This document shows positions 7,870-16,671 of a DNA stretch of 64,000 nucleotides, in pieces; position 1 is the stretch's first letter, and every line of letters begins with the position of its first letter. Both the position numbers and the translations under genes were made by a program. Origin of the DNA: Nocardioides albertanoniae (GTDB lineage Bacteria > Actinomycetota > Actinomycetes > Propionibacteriales > Nocardioidaceae); NCBI RefSeq assembly GCF_006716315.1, contig NZ_VFOV01000001.1, positions 3,612,501 through 3,676,500 on the forward strand, read 5' to 3'. The notes under the pieces were generated by a model that saw nothing but the letters and a program-made list of their open reading frames with translations, made no database searches and had not been told where the DNA came from.

Positions 7870-9957
7870 TCAGTCCTTCGGGGGGACGATCGAGCCGTCG
7901 GACTCGAATCCGGGCAGGTTCTTCGGCGGGTCGATGCCCTTGATGGCGGCCTTCTTGGGCCGCACCTCACCGCCACCCTCCTCGACGCCGTAGAGCGACT
8001 CCCACAGCTTGCGTACGGCATCGCCGACCGCGCCCGAGCCGGTGCCGCCCTGGGAGATCGTCATGATGACGACGTACTTCTTGTTGTACGTCGCGACCCA
8101 GCCGGTCGTCTGCTTGCCGGTGACCTCGGCGGTGCCGGTCTTGCCGCGCACCTTGACCTCGTCGACCGGGAAGCCGCCGAACTTCCACGCCAGGGTGCCC
8201 GAGCGCGGGGTGCCGAGCAGCGCCTCGTTGACGTAGTCGATGCTCTTGCTCGACATCTTCACCTTGCCGGCGACCTTGGGGTCGATCTTCTCGACGACCG
8301 TGCCGTCGCCGCTGACGATCGCCTTGCCGATGCGCGGCTCGTAGAGGGTGCCGCCGTTGGCGAGCGAGGAGTAGGCGCGGGCTAGCTGGACCGGGGTGAC
8401 CATCGTGTCGCCCTGGCCGATGGAGAAGTTCACCGCGTCGCCGGTGCGGTAGTAGTTGCCCTCCACGCAGAACTCGTGGCTGAACAGCTGCAGGAACTGG
8501 GTCGGCGCGTTCTTCTTCTCGTCCATGCGGCAGTAGTAGCCCTTCATGGCCTCGTAGTACTCCGCCTTCCACTTCCGGTCGGCGATCCGGCCGGCCGACT
8601 CCCCCGGCAGGTCGATGCCGGTGCGCTTGCCGAAACCGAACTTCTTGGCGGTCTCCACCAGCGGATCCTTGGCGTTGACGTCGGCCGGGTTGGAGCCGTA
8701 CTTCTGCCAGTACTTGACCGCGATCCGGTAGAAGAAGGTGTCGCAGGAGAGCTCGAGGGCCTCGGCGAAGGTGAGCATGCCGTAGGGCTTCGACTCGTAG
8801 TTCTTGAACCAGCGGTTGCCGACCTGCAGCCCGCTGGAGCAGTCGAGCTGGGTGTCGCGGGTGTAGCCGTTGTTGAGCGCCCCGACCGTCATGAACGGCT
8901 TCCAGGTCGAGCCGGGTGCGAACTGCCCCTGTGTCGCCCGCGGCAGCAGCGGGTAGCCGGCCTTCTCCGAGTAGAGCCGGTCGAGCTGCTTCTGGCTGAT
9001 CCCGCCGACCCATTCCTTCGGGTCGTAGGTCGGCTGGCTGGCCATCGCGACCAGGCGTCCGGTCTGCGCCTCCATGACCACCACCGAGCCCGAGTCGGCC
9101 TCGTAGTTGCGGCCGGTGATCTTGTCGAAGGTGTTGCGCGCGGTGTCGATCGACTCCGAGAGCAGCTTCTCGGCTCGACCCTGCACCTTGGAGTCGATGC
9201 TGGTCACCAGGGTGTCGCCCGGTTGCGAGGCGACCGAGTCGCCGCGCCCGATCTCACGGCCGAGCGAGTCGACAGTGACCGTGTCGTAGCCGGGCATGCC
9301 GCGCAGCCACTGGTCGTACTCCTTCTCGACACCGGCACGGCCCACCATCGAGGTGTTGTTGAGCGACTCGTCGCCACGCTCTCTGGCGTTCTTGTCCTCG
9401 TCTTCGGTGATCGGGGAGAGATAGCCGAGGATGCCGGCGGCGTTGATGCCGTTGGGTCTCGGGTAGGAGCGCAGCGTCTGCTTCTCGGCGACCACCCCGG
9501 GGAAGTCCTCGGGCTGCTCGAGAATGCGCAGCGCAGTCGACTCGGAGACGTCGGTGGCGATCGGCACCGGCTGATAGCGCGTGCCGGACCAGTTGTTGAT
9601 CGCGTCCTGCTGCTTCTTCGGCGAGACGTCGACCGCCTTCGCGACGCGCTCGATCAGGACCTTGCGATCCTCCTCGTCGAGGCCGTCGAGCACACCCTGG
9701 TCGAGGCTGACGACCCACGCCGAGCGGTTGGTCACCATCGGCCGGCCCTGGGCGTCGACGATGATGCCGCGCACCGGCTGACGGGTGACCTCACGCTTCG
9801 ACTGCGAGGCGGCCGCCGCCTGGTAGGCATCGCCGTGGCGCACCTGCAGGTAGAACAGCCTGACCCCGAGCGTGGCCAGCAGCGAGAAGACCAGCGCCTG
9901 GATCACGATCAGCCGCAGCCGGCTGACATTGGCGGTCGGGACTCGGTTGCGGCCCAT
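7870..9957 (-). CDS. mrdA: Penicillin-binding protein 2, elongation transpeptidase
   Basis: A 695-residue class B PBP that crosslinks peptidoglycan during side-wall growth as partner of RodA. A cytoplasmic stub and one membrane anchor (residues 13-34) are followed by a dimerisation domain (PVRGIIVDAQGRPM) and a transpeptidase domain. The three active-site motifs are Ser350-T-W-Lys353, S-C-D at 404-406 and KTG at 606-608. The start at 9957 overlaps the mreD stop by one base (TGATG), which suggests translational coupling. It ends in a short Lys-rich tail. It is third from last in the mre operon. Confidence 0.93.
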   Translation of the reverse strand: MGRNRVPTANVSRLRLIVIQALVFSLLATLGVRLFYLQVRHGDAYQAAAASQSKREVTRQPVRGIIVDAQGRPMVTNRSAWVVSLDQGVLDGLDEEDRKVLIERVAKAVDVSPKKQQDAINNWSGTRYQPVPIATDVSESTALRILEQPEDFPGVVAEKQTLRSYPRPNGINAAGILGYLSPITEDEDKNARERGDESLNNTSMVGRAGVEKEYDQWLRGMPGYDTVTVDSLGREIGRGDSVASQPGDTLVTSIDSKVQGRAEKLLSESIDTARNTFDKITGRNYEADSGSVVVMEAQTGRLVAMASQPTYDPKEWVGGISQKQLDRLYSEKAGYPLLPRATQGQFAPGSTWKPFMTVGALNNGYTRDTQLDCSSGLQVGNRWFKNYESKPYGMLTFAEALELSCDTFFYRIAVKYWQKYGSNPADVNAKDPLVETAKKFGFGKRTGIDLPGESAGRIADRKWKAEYYEAMKGYYCRMDEKKNAPTQFLQLFSHEFCVEGNYYRTGDAVNFSIGQGDTMVTPVQLARAYSSLANGGTLYEPRIGKAIVSGDGTVVEKIDPKVAGKVKMSSKSIDYVNEALLGTPRSGTLAWKFGGFPVDEVKVRGKTGTAEVTGKQTTGWVATYNKKYVVIMTISQGGTGSGAVGDAVRKLWESLYGVEEGGGEVRPKKAAIKGIDPPKNLPGFESDGSIVPPKD

Positions 9958-10499
9958 CACAGATCGCCCTTGCCCAGCAGCCACAGCAGCGCGGGGATCA
10001 GCAGCGGCGCCAGCAGCAGGTCGTAGCCAACGCTGATCGCGACGGTCGGCAGCAGCGTCAACGGCGCCTCGCCGAGGATGAGGCCGCTGACCGCGAACAC
10101 ACTCACCCCGATGAAGGAGCAGGCGGCCACGGTGGCCATCACGATCATCGCGCTCGGACGGTTCTGCCGGCCGTGGACGGCGCTGCCCTCGCGTACGCGT
10201 CCGGCGACGTAGCCCACGATCAGCAGCGCGAGCGCCCACCGACCGGCCGTGTGATCGGCGGGCGGCGCCAGATCGAGGAGTACGCCGGCGGCGAACCCTG
10301 TCACGATCGCGGCCTGGCCGCCGCGGGTGAGCGCGACCGCGAGCACGACCAGCAGAGCCAGGTCAGGCGTGATGCCGCGGATCGCGAAGGCGGGCGCCAC
10401 GCTCAGCTGGAGCACGACGGCGATCACGACCAGCAGGCCGACCAGGAGGTTGCGCAGCACCGGGGCGGCACCCCGTACGCCCGTTTCCATCTCGCTCAT
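9957..10499 (-). CDS. mreD: Rod shape-determining protein MreD
   Basis: A 180-residue hydrophobic protein with about five or six membrane segments (for example LLVGLLVVIAVVLQLSVAP and LALLVVLAVAL). It links MreC to the RodA/PBP2 machinery. Sequence conservation of MreD is weak, so the call rests on size, membrane profile (ITPDLALLVV is typical) and position between mreC and mrdA. Its ATG overlaps the mreC stop in an ATGA, and its stop overlaps the mrdA start. Confidence 0.9.
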   Translation of the reverse strand: MSEMETGVRGAAPVLRNLLVGLLVVIAVVLQLSVAPAFAIRGITPDLALLVVLAVALTRGGQAAIVTGFAAGVLLDLAPPADHTAGRWALALLIVGYVAGRVREGSAVHGRQNRPSAMIVMATVAACSFIGVSVFAVSGLILGEAPLTLLPTVAISVGYDLLLAPLLIPALLWLLGKGDL

Positions 10500-11518
10500 C
10501 GCAGCTCCCCCTCCGGAGTCATCACGGCGCGGTCGCTCTGCGTGCCGCTCGGCACCACGACACCGACGACGTCGAGCGACCCGAAGTCGACGAAGGGCTT
10601 GATCCGCACCGTGCGCGAGGAGTCGCGCACGCTCGCGAACGTGTCGGTCACCTCACCGATCGGCAGGCCCGAGACGTAGGGAGCCGCCCGGCCGTCGCCC
10701 CACGTGACGACCGTCTCGCCCTTGAGCGGGGCCACGGTGCGGTCGACGAGGTCGAGGGCGAGCTGGCCGGAGTCGGAGCGGCCGGCGACGACGCCGGAGC
10801 CCCTGACCATGCCGACCTGGCCGGACTTTCTGCCGGAGTGGTCGGAGCCGCCGACCCGGCCGCCGACGACCGAGGCGGCGTCGACGATCAGCAGGACGGT
10901 CGCCGAGGTCTTGGTGACCCGCAGCACCCGCCCGACGAGGCCGTCACCGGTCACCACCGACATGTCGGACCGGATCCCGGCAGCGCTGCCGGCATCGATC
11001 GTGACGGTGCGGTTGAAGGTCTGGGCGGGGCCGTGGGCGGTGACCCGCGCCGGCACCAGGGCGTAGCCGAGGTCGCCGGCGGCGCGGGTGATCGACTCGT
11101 ACTCGGCGAGCTTGCCGCGGCCGTAGTCGGTGACCTCGAGCTGGCGGCGCAGCGTGGAGTTCTCGGCCTCGAGCTTGGTGAGGTGGTCGCGGAGGTCGTC
11201 ACGGGTGTCGAACCACTCCGGCACCCCGGTGAACGGGCGGGCGAGCATCGACGCGCCGGTCTCCAGGGGCGAGAGCACCTCGCCGACCGCGGTGCGGGCC
11301 GGCTCCAGCGCGGGGGTCTGGTCGAGGGTCGCCAGCGTGGCGCAGCCGAGCACCAGGGCGATCAGCCAGGTGCGCTTCGGGCCGTTGCCCGGGCGAGTCT
11401 CGAGGCTGCCGCGCCGGTTGAGCCGCTCCCGGGGCATGCGGCCGCGGGGTTTGGGGCCCTTGCGTTCTTCCAGCCCTTTGCGCAGCCGTTCGCTCGGGCG
11501 TGGGCTCAGCAGCGACAC
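10496..11518 (-). CDS. mreC: Rod shape-determining protein MreC
   Basis: A 340-residue bitopic protein: a basic cytoplasmic tail of about 48 residues, one membrane segment (WLIALVLGCATLATL), a coiled coil (about residues 105-130, TKLEAENSTLRRQLEV) and the periplasmic beta-barrel core (VTIDAGSAAGIRSDMSVVTGDGLVGRV). MreC links the cytoskeleton to the wall enzymes. The GTG start is one base after the mreB stop. The extended basic N-terminus is common in actinobacteria. Confidence 0.93.
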   Translation of the reverse strand: MSLLSPRPSERLRKGLEERKGPKPRGRMPRERLNRRGSLETRPGNGPKRTWLIALVLGCATLATLDQTPALEPARTAVGEVLSPLETGASMLARPFTGVPEWFDTRDDLRDHLTKLEAENSTLRRQLEVTDYGRGKLAEYESITRAAGDLGYALVPARVTAHGPAQTFNRTVTIDAGSAAGIRSDMSVVTGDGLVGRVLRVTKTSATVLLIVDAASVVGGRVGGSDHSGRKSGQVGMVRGSGVVAGRSDSGQLALDLVDRTVAPLKGETVVTWGDGRAAPYVSGLPIGEVTDTFASVRDSSRTVRIKPFVDFGSLDVVGVVVPSGTQSDRAVMTPEGELR

Positions 11519-11519
11519 G

Positions 11520-12545
<1,026 letters not shown>

Positions 12546-12749
12546 ACGTCCTCGCGTTCCCGGGGCGCCGCGTCGGGGATCTATGGTGCAGGATGCGGGC
12601 CTGCCGACGAGGCTACGAAGGTCAGAGCCCCAATCCGGAGAGGCTCGCCGAAACCGCAACGATACGGGGTGCGGCGTCGCTCCGGATCAGGGGGCGGCGG
12701 GTGTTCCACCGATGTTGCGGCCCTATTCGTCAGGCCGCGCGGACGTGGC

Positions 12750-13154
12750 TCAGGCGCCGAACCAGAGCTTGATCTCGCGGTCGGCCGACTCGGGCGAGTC
12801 GGAGCCGTGCACGAGGTTCTCGCGGTTCGACAGCGAGAGGTCACCGCGGATGGTGCCCGGCGCGGCCTTGCGACCGTCGGTGGCACCGTTGAGCGCCCGG
12901 ACGACCTCGATCGCCTCGTCGCCCTCGAGGACGGCGGCGACGAGCGGGCCGGAGGTGACGAACTCGCGCAGCGGCGGGTACCACGGCTGCTCGACGTGCT
13001 CGGCGTAGTGCTCGTCGGCCTTGGCCGCATCGATGGTGCGGTGCTCGAGGGACACGATCGTCAGTCCCTTGGACTCGTAGCGGGACAGGATCTCGCCCAC
13101 CAGCCCACGGCGGACGGCGTCGGGCTTCAGGATCACGAACGTGCGCTGCGTCAT
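12750..13154 (-). CDS. ndk: Nucleoside-diphosphate kinase
   Basis: A 134-residue enzyme that moves the gamma phosphate of ATP to nucleoside diphosphates through a phosphohistidine. The active-site His116 is in RENLVHGSDSPESA, the family signature. Length and the opening QRTFVILKPDAVRRGLVGEI fit the whole family. A TACGCT hexamer stands 7 bases before the ATG, so the transcript may be leaderless. It lies in the usual actinobacterial neighbourhood between mreB and the folC/valS block. Confidence 0.97.
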   Translation of the reverse strand: MTQRTFVILKPDAVRRGLVGEILSRYESKGLTIVSLEHRTIDAAKADEHYAEHVEQPWYPPLREFVTSGPLVAAVLEGDEAIEVVRALNGATDGRKAAPGTIRGDLSLSNRENLVHGSDSPESADREIKLWFGA

Positions 13155-13161
13155 GTGGTCG

Positions 13162-13167
13162 AGCGTA
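13162..13167 (-). promoter_or_regulatory. -10 hexamer TACGCT before ndk
   Basis: TACGCT on the minus strand ends 7 bases before the ndk ATG, with no Shine-Dalgarno sequence between. It is a leaderless candidate. Confidence 0.5.
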
Positions 13168-13250
13168 TCTGGGCCGAGGCGCGCGGGCACGTTCGGGCCT
13201 GGCGAGGCGGTGTCGCTGACTGTCGGTGGCGTACGGCAGGATTGCGCCCC

Positions 13251-15770
13251 GTGACACCACCAGCACCAACGCTCGCAGACTCCATGGCCGCCATCCCCGC
13301 CCGCATCGCCGAAGACCTCGAGGTGCGCACGGCTCAGGTGAGCGCCGCTGTCGCCCTGCTCGACGAGGGCTCGACGGTGCCGTTCATCGCTCGCTACCGC
13401 AAGGAGGTGACCGGCGGCCTCGACGACGCCCAGCTGCGTACGCTGGAGGAGCGGCTCGGCTACCTGCGCGAGCTCGAGGAGCGGCGGGCCGCGGTCATCA
13501 CCGAGATCGCCAAGCAGGACAAGCTCACCCCCGAGCTGCAGGCCTCGATCTTCGCCGCCGACACGAAGGCCCGGCTGGAGGACATCTACCTGCCGTTCAA
13601 GCCGAAGCGGCGTACGAAGGCGATGATCGCCCGCGAGAACGGGCTCGAGCCGCTGGCCGACGCGCTGATGGCGGACCCGTCGCTGGAGCCGGCCGTGGAG
13701 GCCGAGAAGTTCCTGGGCGACCAGGTGGCCGACACGAAGGCTGCCCTCGACGGGGCGCGCGCGATCCTCGTCGAGCGCTTCGGTGAGGACGCCGACCTGA
13801 TCGGCACCCTCCGTGAGCGGATGTGGAAGCAGGGGCGCCTGGTCACCCGGGTGCGCGAGGCCCGCGAGAACGACCCGGCCGCGGCGAAGTTCTCCGACTA
13901 CTTCGACTTCTCCGAGTCGTACGCCTCGCTCCCCTCGCACCGCACCATGGCCGTCCTGCGGGCCGAGAAGGAGGACGTCATCGACGTCACCCTCTCCCCC
14001 TACGCGGAGGAGACGACCGAAGCGAGGTCGAGCGGCGAGCTTGCTCGTCCGCTCGCGCCGAGCGAGGGAGTAAGCGCGCGAAGCGCGCAGCCGGAGGCGG
14101 GTGTCGTCACCGACTACGAGCGCTCGATCGCCGCGCGCTTCGGCATCGTCGACTCCGGGCGCCCGGGCGACAAGTGGCTCGGCGAGACGGTGCGGTGGGC
14201 GTGGCGTACGCGCATCCTCTTCCGCCTCGAGCTCGACATGCGCACCCGGATCCGGGCCGCTGCCGAGGAGGCCGCGATCGCGGTCTTCGCCGACAACCTG
14301 CGCGATCTCCTGCTCGCCGCGCCGGCGGGCACCCGGGCGACGATGGGGCTCGACCCCGGCATCCGCACCGGTGTGAAGGTGGCCGTCGTCGACGCCACCG
14401 GCAAGGTCGTCGACACCTCGACCGTCTACCCTCACGAGCCGCGGCGCGACTGGGACGGCGCGCTGGCCACGCTGGCGACGCTGGCCAAGAAGCACTCGGT
14501 CGACCTGATCGCGATCGGCAACGGCACCGCGTCGCGAGAGACCGACAAGCTCGCCGCCGACCTGCTCAAGCTGCTGCCCGACCTGAAGATGACCAAGGTG
14601 ATGGTCTCCGAGGCCGGCGCCTCGGTCTACTCCGCCTCCGCCTACGCCTCCGCCGAGCTGCCCGACCTCGACGTGTCGCTGCGTGGAGCCGTCTCGATCG
14701 CGCGTCGCCTGCAGGACCCGCTGGCCGAGCTGGTCAAGATCGAGCCGAAGTCGATCGGCGTCGGTCAATACCAGCACGACCTGCCCGAATACGGTCTCTC
14801 GAAGTCGCTCGACGCTGTCGTCGAAGACTGCGTGAACGGTGTCGGGGTCGACCTCAACACCGCCTCGGCGCCGCTGCTGCGCCGGGTCTCCGGCATCACC
14901 GAGTCGCTCGCCACCGCCATCGTGACCCACCGTGACGACAACGGGCCGTTCCGCACCCGCAAGGAGCTCGCCAAGGTGCCGCGGCTGGGCCCGAAGGCGT
15001 TCGAGCAGGCCGCCGGGTTCCTGCGGATCCGGGGTGGCGACGACCCGCTCGACGTCTCCGGTGTGCACCCGGAGTCCTACCCGGTCATCAACCGGATCCT
15101 CGAGCGGGCCTCGGCCGACATCGGCTCCCTGATCGGCAACGCGGGCGTGCTGAAGTCGCTCGAGCCCGCCGAGTTCGTCGACGAGACGTTCGGTCTGCCG
15201 ACCGTCACCGACATCTTCGCCGAGCTCGAGAAGCCCGGGCGCGACCCGCGCCCCGAGTTCCGCACGGCCACGTTCTCCGACTCCGTGCACGTGATCGCCG
15301 ACCTCCGTCCGGGCATGGTGCTGGAGGGCACTGTGACCAACGTGGCCGCCTTCGGCGCCTTCATCGACATCGGTGTCCACCAGGACGGCCTCGTGCACAT
15401 CTCCGCGATGTCCGACAAGTTCGTCGAGGACCCTCGCGACGTGGTCCGCTCCGGCGACGTCGTGCGGGTCAAGGTGCTCGAGGTCGACGAGCCCCGCAAG
15501 CGGATCTCGCTCACCCTCCGGCTCTCCGACGACGCTCCCGCGGGTGCCGGCGCTCCGGCGAAGGGTGAGTCCGGTGGCCGGTCGGGACGGCCCGGCGGCC
15601 GACCCGATGGTCGATCCGGCGGCGGTCAACGTGGCCAGGGCAGGGGCGGCCAGAGCAAGGGTGGCCAGGGCAAGGGTGGCCCCAAGGGCGGCAAGGGCGG
15701 CGGGCGCGGCTCGTCGGCCCCGGCCAACAGCGCCATGGCCGACGCGCTGCGGCGCGCTGGGCTCAGCTGA
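13251..15770 (+). CDS. tex: Tex-like transcription accessory protein (RNA-binding, S1 domain)
   Basis: An 839-residue protein from GTG 13251 (ATG 13284 is an alternative). It shows the Tex order: an N-terminal helical region (PFIARYRKEVTGGLDDAQLRTL), a YqgF/RNase H-like domain (GLDPGIRTGVKVAVVD), tandem HhH motifs (GVDLNTASAPLLRRVSGI ... LGPKAFEQAAGFLRI) and a C-terminal S1 domain (LEGTVTNVAAFGAFIDIGV). It ends in a Gly/Lys/Arg-rich tail of about 60 residues, likely RNA-binding. Tex is a cytoplasmic nucleic-acid-binding factor of unclear role. A stretch of about 30 residues near 255-284 is not part of the normal family and is encoded by a repeat-like insertion. Confidence 0.92.
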   Translation: MTPPAPTLADSMAAIPARIAEDLEVRTAQVSAAVALLDEGSTVPFIARYRKEVTGGLDDAQLRTLEERLGYLRELEERRAAVITEIAKQDKLTPELQASIFAADTKARLEDIYLPFKPKRRTKAMIARENGLEPLADALMADPSLEPAVEAEKFLGDQVADTKAALDGARAILVERFGEDADLIGTLRERMWKQGRLVTRVREARENDPAAAKFSDYFDFSESYASLPSHRTMAVLRAEKEDVIDVTLSPYAEETTEARSSGELARPLAPSEGVSARSAQPEAGVVTDYERSIAARFGIVDSGRPGDKWLGETVRWAWRTRILFRLELDMRTRIRAAAEEAAIAVFADNLRDLLLAAPAGTRATMGLDPGIRTGVKVAVVDATGKVVDTSTVYPHEPRRDWDGALATLATLAKKHSVDLIAIGNGTASRETDKLAADLLKLLPDLKMTKVMVSEAGASVYSASAYASAELPDLDVSLRGAVSIARRLQDPLAELVKIEPKSIGVGQYQHDLPEYGLSKSLDAVVEDCVNGVGVDLNTASAPLLRRVSGITESLATAIVTHRDDNGPFRTRKELAKVPRLGPKAFEQAAGFLRIRGGDDPLDVSGVHPESYPVINRILERASADIGSLIGNAGVLKSLEPAEFVDETFGLPTVTDIFAELEKPGRDPRPEFRTATFSDSVHVIADLRPGMVLEGTVTNVAAFGAFIDIGVHQDGLVHISAMSDKFVEDPRDVVRSGDVVRVKVLEVDEPRKRISLTLRLSDDAPAGAGAPAKGESGGRSGRPGGRPDGRSGGGQRGQGRGGQSKGGQGKGGPKGGKGGGRGSSAPANSAMADALRRAGLS
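14013..14102 (+). repeat. Palindrome-rich in-frame insertion inside tex
   Basis: Ninety bases between the conserved parts DVTLSPYAEE and VVTDYERSIAARFG encode a low-information peptide (SSGELARPLAPSEGVSAR). The DNA is palindromic: GAGCGGCGAGC against GCTCGTCCGCTC with one bulge, and GCGCGC-GAA-GCGCGC at 14074-14088. It is best read as a small mobile palindromic unit that landed in frame. Other tex genes were not compared by alignment. Confidence 0.6.
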
Positions 15771-15788
15771 GGTCTGTTCCTCTCTCAA

Positions 15789-15856
15789 GGTATGCAGCGA
15801 AAGGCTCACATCCCTCGCGGAGCTCCGCTGGGGATGTGAGCCTTCGTCTGCATACC
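15789..15856. terminator. Long inverted repeat, probable bidirectional terminator
   Basis: A 68-base near-palindrome. GGTATGCAG (15789-15797) pairs with CTGCATACC (15848-15856), and AAGGCTCACATCCC pairs with GGGATGTGAGCCTT, with an AGCT centre and few mismatches. It lies 18 bases after tex and 40 bases before the end of the convergent flavin-binding gene, so it can stop both. The 32-base arms are long for a simple terminator and resemble a MITE-like palindrome. Confidence 0.65.
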
Positions 15857-15896
15857 GTGACGGAGGGCCGCGCGCCGACCGCGACTGCTGAGCGAG

Positions 15897-16598
15897 CTAC
15901 CTCGGTGAGCGTCCCGCGAGCGCGGCGGCGCGGCGTACGACATCCTCCGGCGCCTCCGCGTGCGAGTCCTCGGCGGTGACCGGGTCGCCGGCGACGCGAT
16001 GGATCGGGATCACCCCGGCCCAGGCGCCCGACCCGACGTCTTCGGGGTCGTCGATCGGCCCCTCGGCACGCTCCTTCATCGACGCTTCGACGAGCGGGAG
16101 GGCAATCACCGCGGTGGCGGCGAGCTCCTTGCGCGTGGCCGGGCGCAGCGTCTCCCAGCGACCGGGGATCATCTGGTCGACCACGAGCGCCAGGGCGCGC
16201 TCGCGCTCGTCGGCGTCCTCCACCGCGCGCGCACGACCGACGACGAGCGCGGAGCGATAGTTCATCGAGTGGTGGAACCCGCTGCGCGCGGCGACCAGAC
16301 CGTCGAGCTCGGTGATCGTGACGCACACGTCGCGCTCCAGCGCGCGCCCCAGCCACCCGGCGGCGACCGAGCCGTGCAGATAGAGCGAGCCGCCCTCGTC
16401 AGGGCCGTCGAGATCGAAGCCGTACGCCGTGGGCAGGACGATCGGATGCGCCTCCTCGCCCGACCCCACGCTCACCCCGAGGTGGGCGACGAGCGCGTCG
16501 CCGAGAAACGCGTGGAGACGCTCGCGATCGGTGACGGCTCGGTTCTTCCCGCGGGTGATCCGGGTGCGTGGGGTGGGCGACAGCGTCGTGGTGCTCAT
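15897..16598 (-). CDS. Pyridoxamine 5'-phosphate oxidase family flavin-binding protein
   Basis: A 233-residue protein with a split-barrel flavin-binding fold. Landmarks are the opening helix with RAVTDRERLHAFL, HLGVSVGSGEEAHPIVLPTAYGFD, LYLHGSVAAGWLGRAL and FHHSMNYRSALVVGRA. These match the Pyridox_ox_2 group, whose members bind FMN or F420; the true substrate is unknown. The ATG at 16598 is preferred over 16640. It is transcribed away from the MocR-type regulator gene, a frequent pairing that suggests a role in vitamin B6 or flavin metabolism under that regulator. Confidence 0.82.
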   Translation of the reverse strand: MSTTTLSPTPRTRITRGKNRAVTDRERLHAFLGDALVAHLGVSVGSGEEAHPIVLPTAYGFDLDGPDEGGSLYLHGSVAAGWLGRALERDVCVTITELDGLVAARSGFHHSMNYRSALVVGRARAVEDADERERALALVVDQMIPGRWETLRPATRKELAATAVIALPLVEASMKERAEGPIDDPEDVGSGAWAGVIPIHRVAGDPVTAEDSHAEAPEDVVRRAAALAGRSPR

Positions 16599-16615
16599 GG
16601 CACCATCGTGACGGC

Positions 16616-16640
16616 AAAGTGGCCTGTGCTCACGGGCCAA
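16616..16640. promoter_or_regulatory. PdxR/MocR-like operator between divergent genes
   Basis: In the 73-base divergent gap, AAAGTGGCC (16616-16624) faces GGGCCAA (16634-16640), an inverted repeat TGGCC-N10-GGCCA. AAAGTGG matches the core reported for corynebacterial PdxR sites, as recalled from the literature. It is a likely site for the adjacent MocR-type regulator; binding is inferred. Confidence 0.45.
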
Positions 16641-16671
16641 TTCGAAGCGTTTTCAACAGGACACATCTGCG

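Noticed and set aside
8476..10026. A 516-codon plus-strand frame opposite mrdA
   Set aside because: Antisense shadow of a penicillin-binding protein with clear motifs.
12750..15809. A 1019-codon minus-strand open frame covering ndk and the whole antisense of tex
   Set aside because: Only the last 134 codons are ndk. The rest has no domain and mirrors the codon bias of tex on the other strand, a common effect of high GC.
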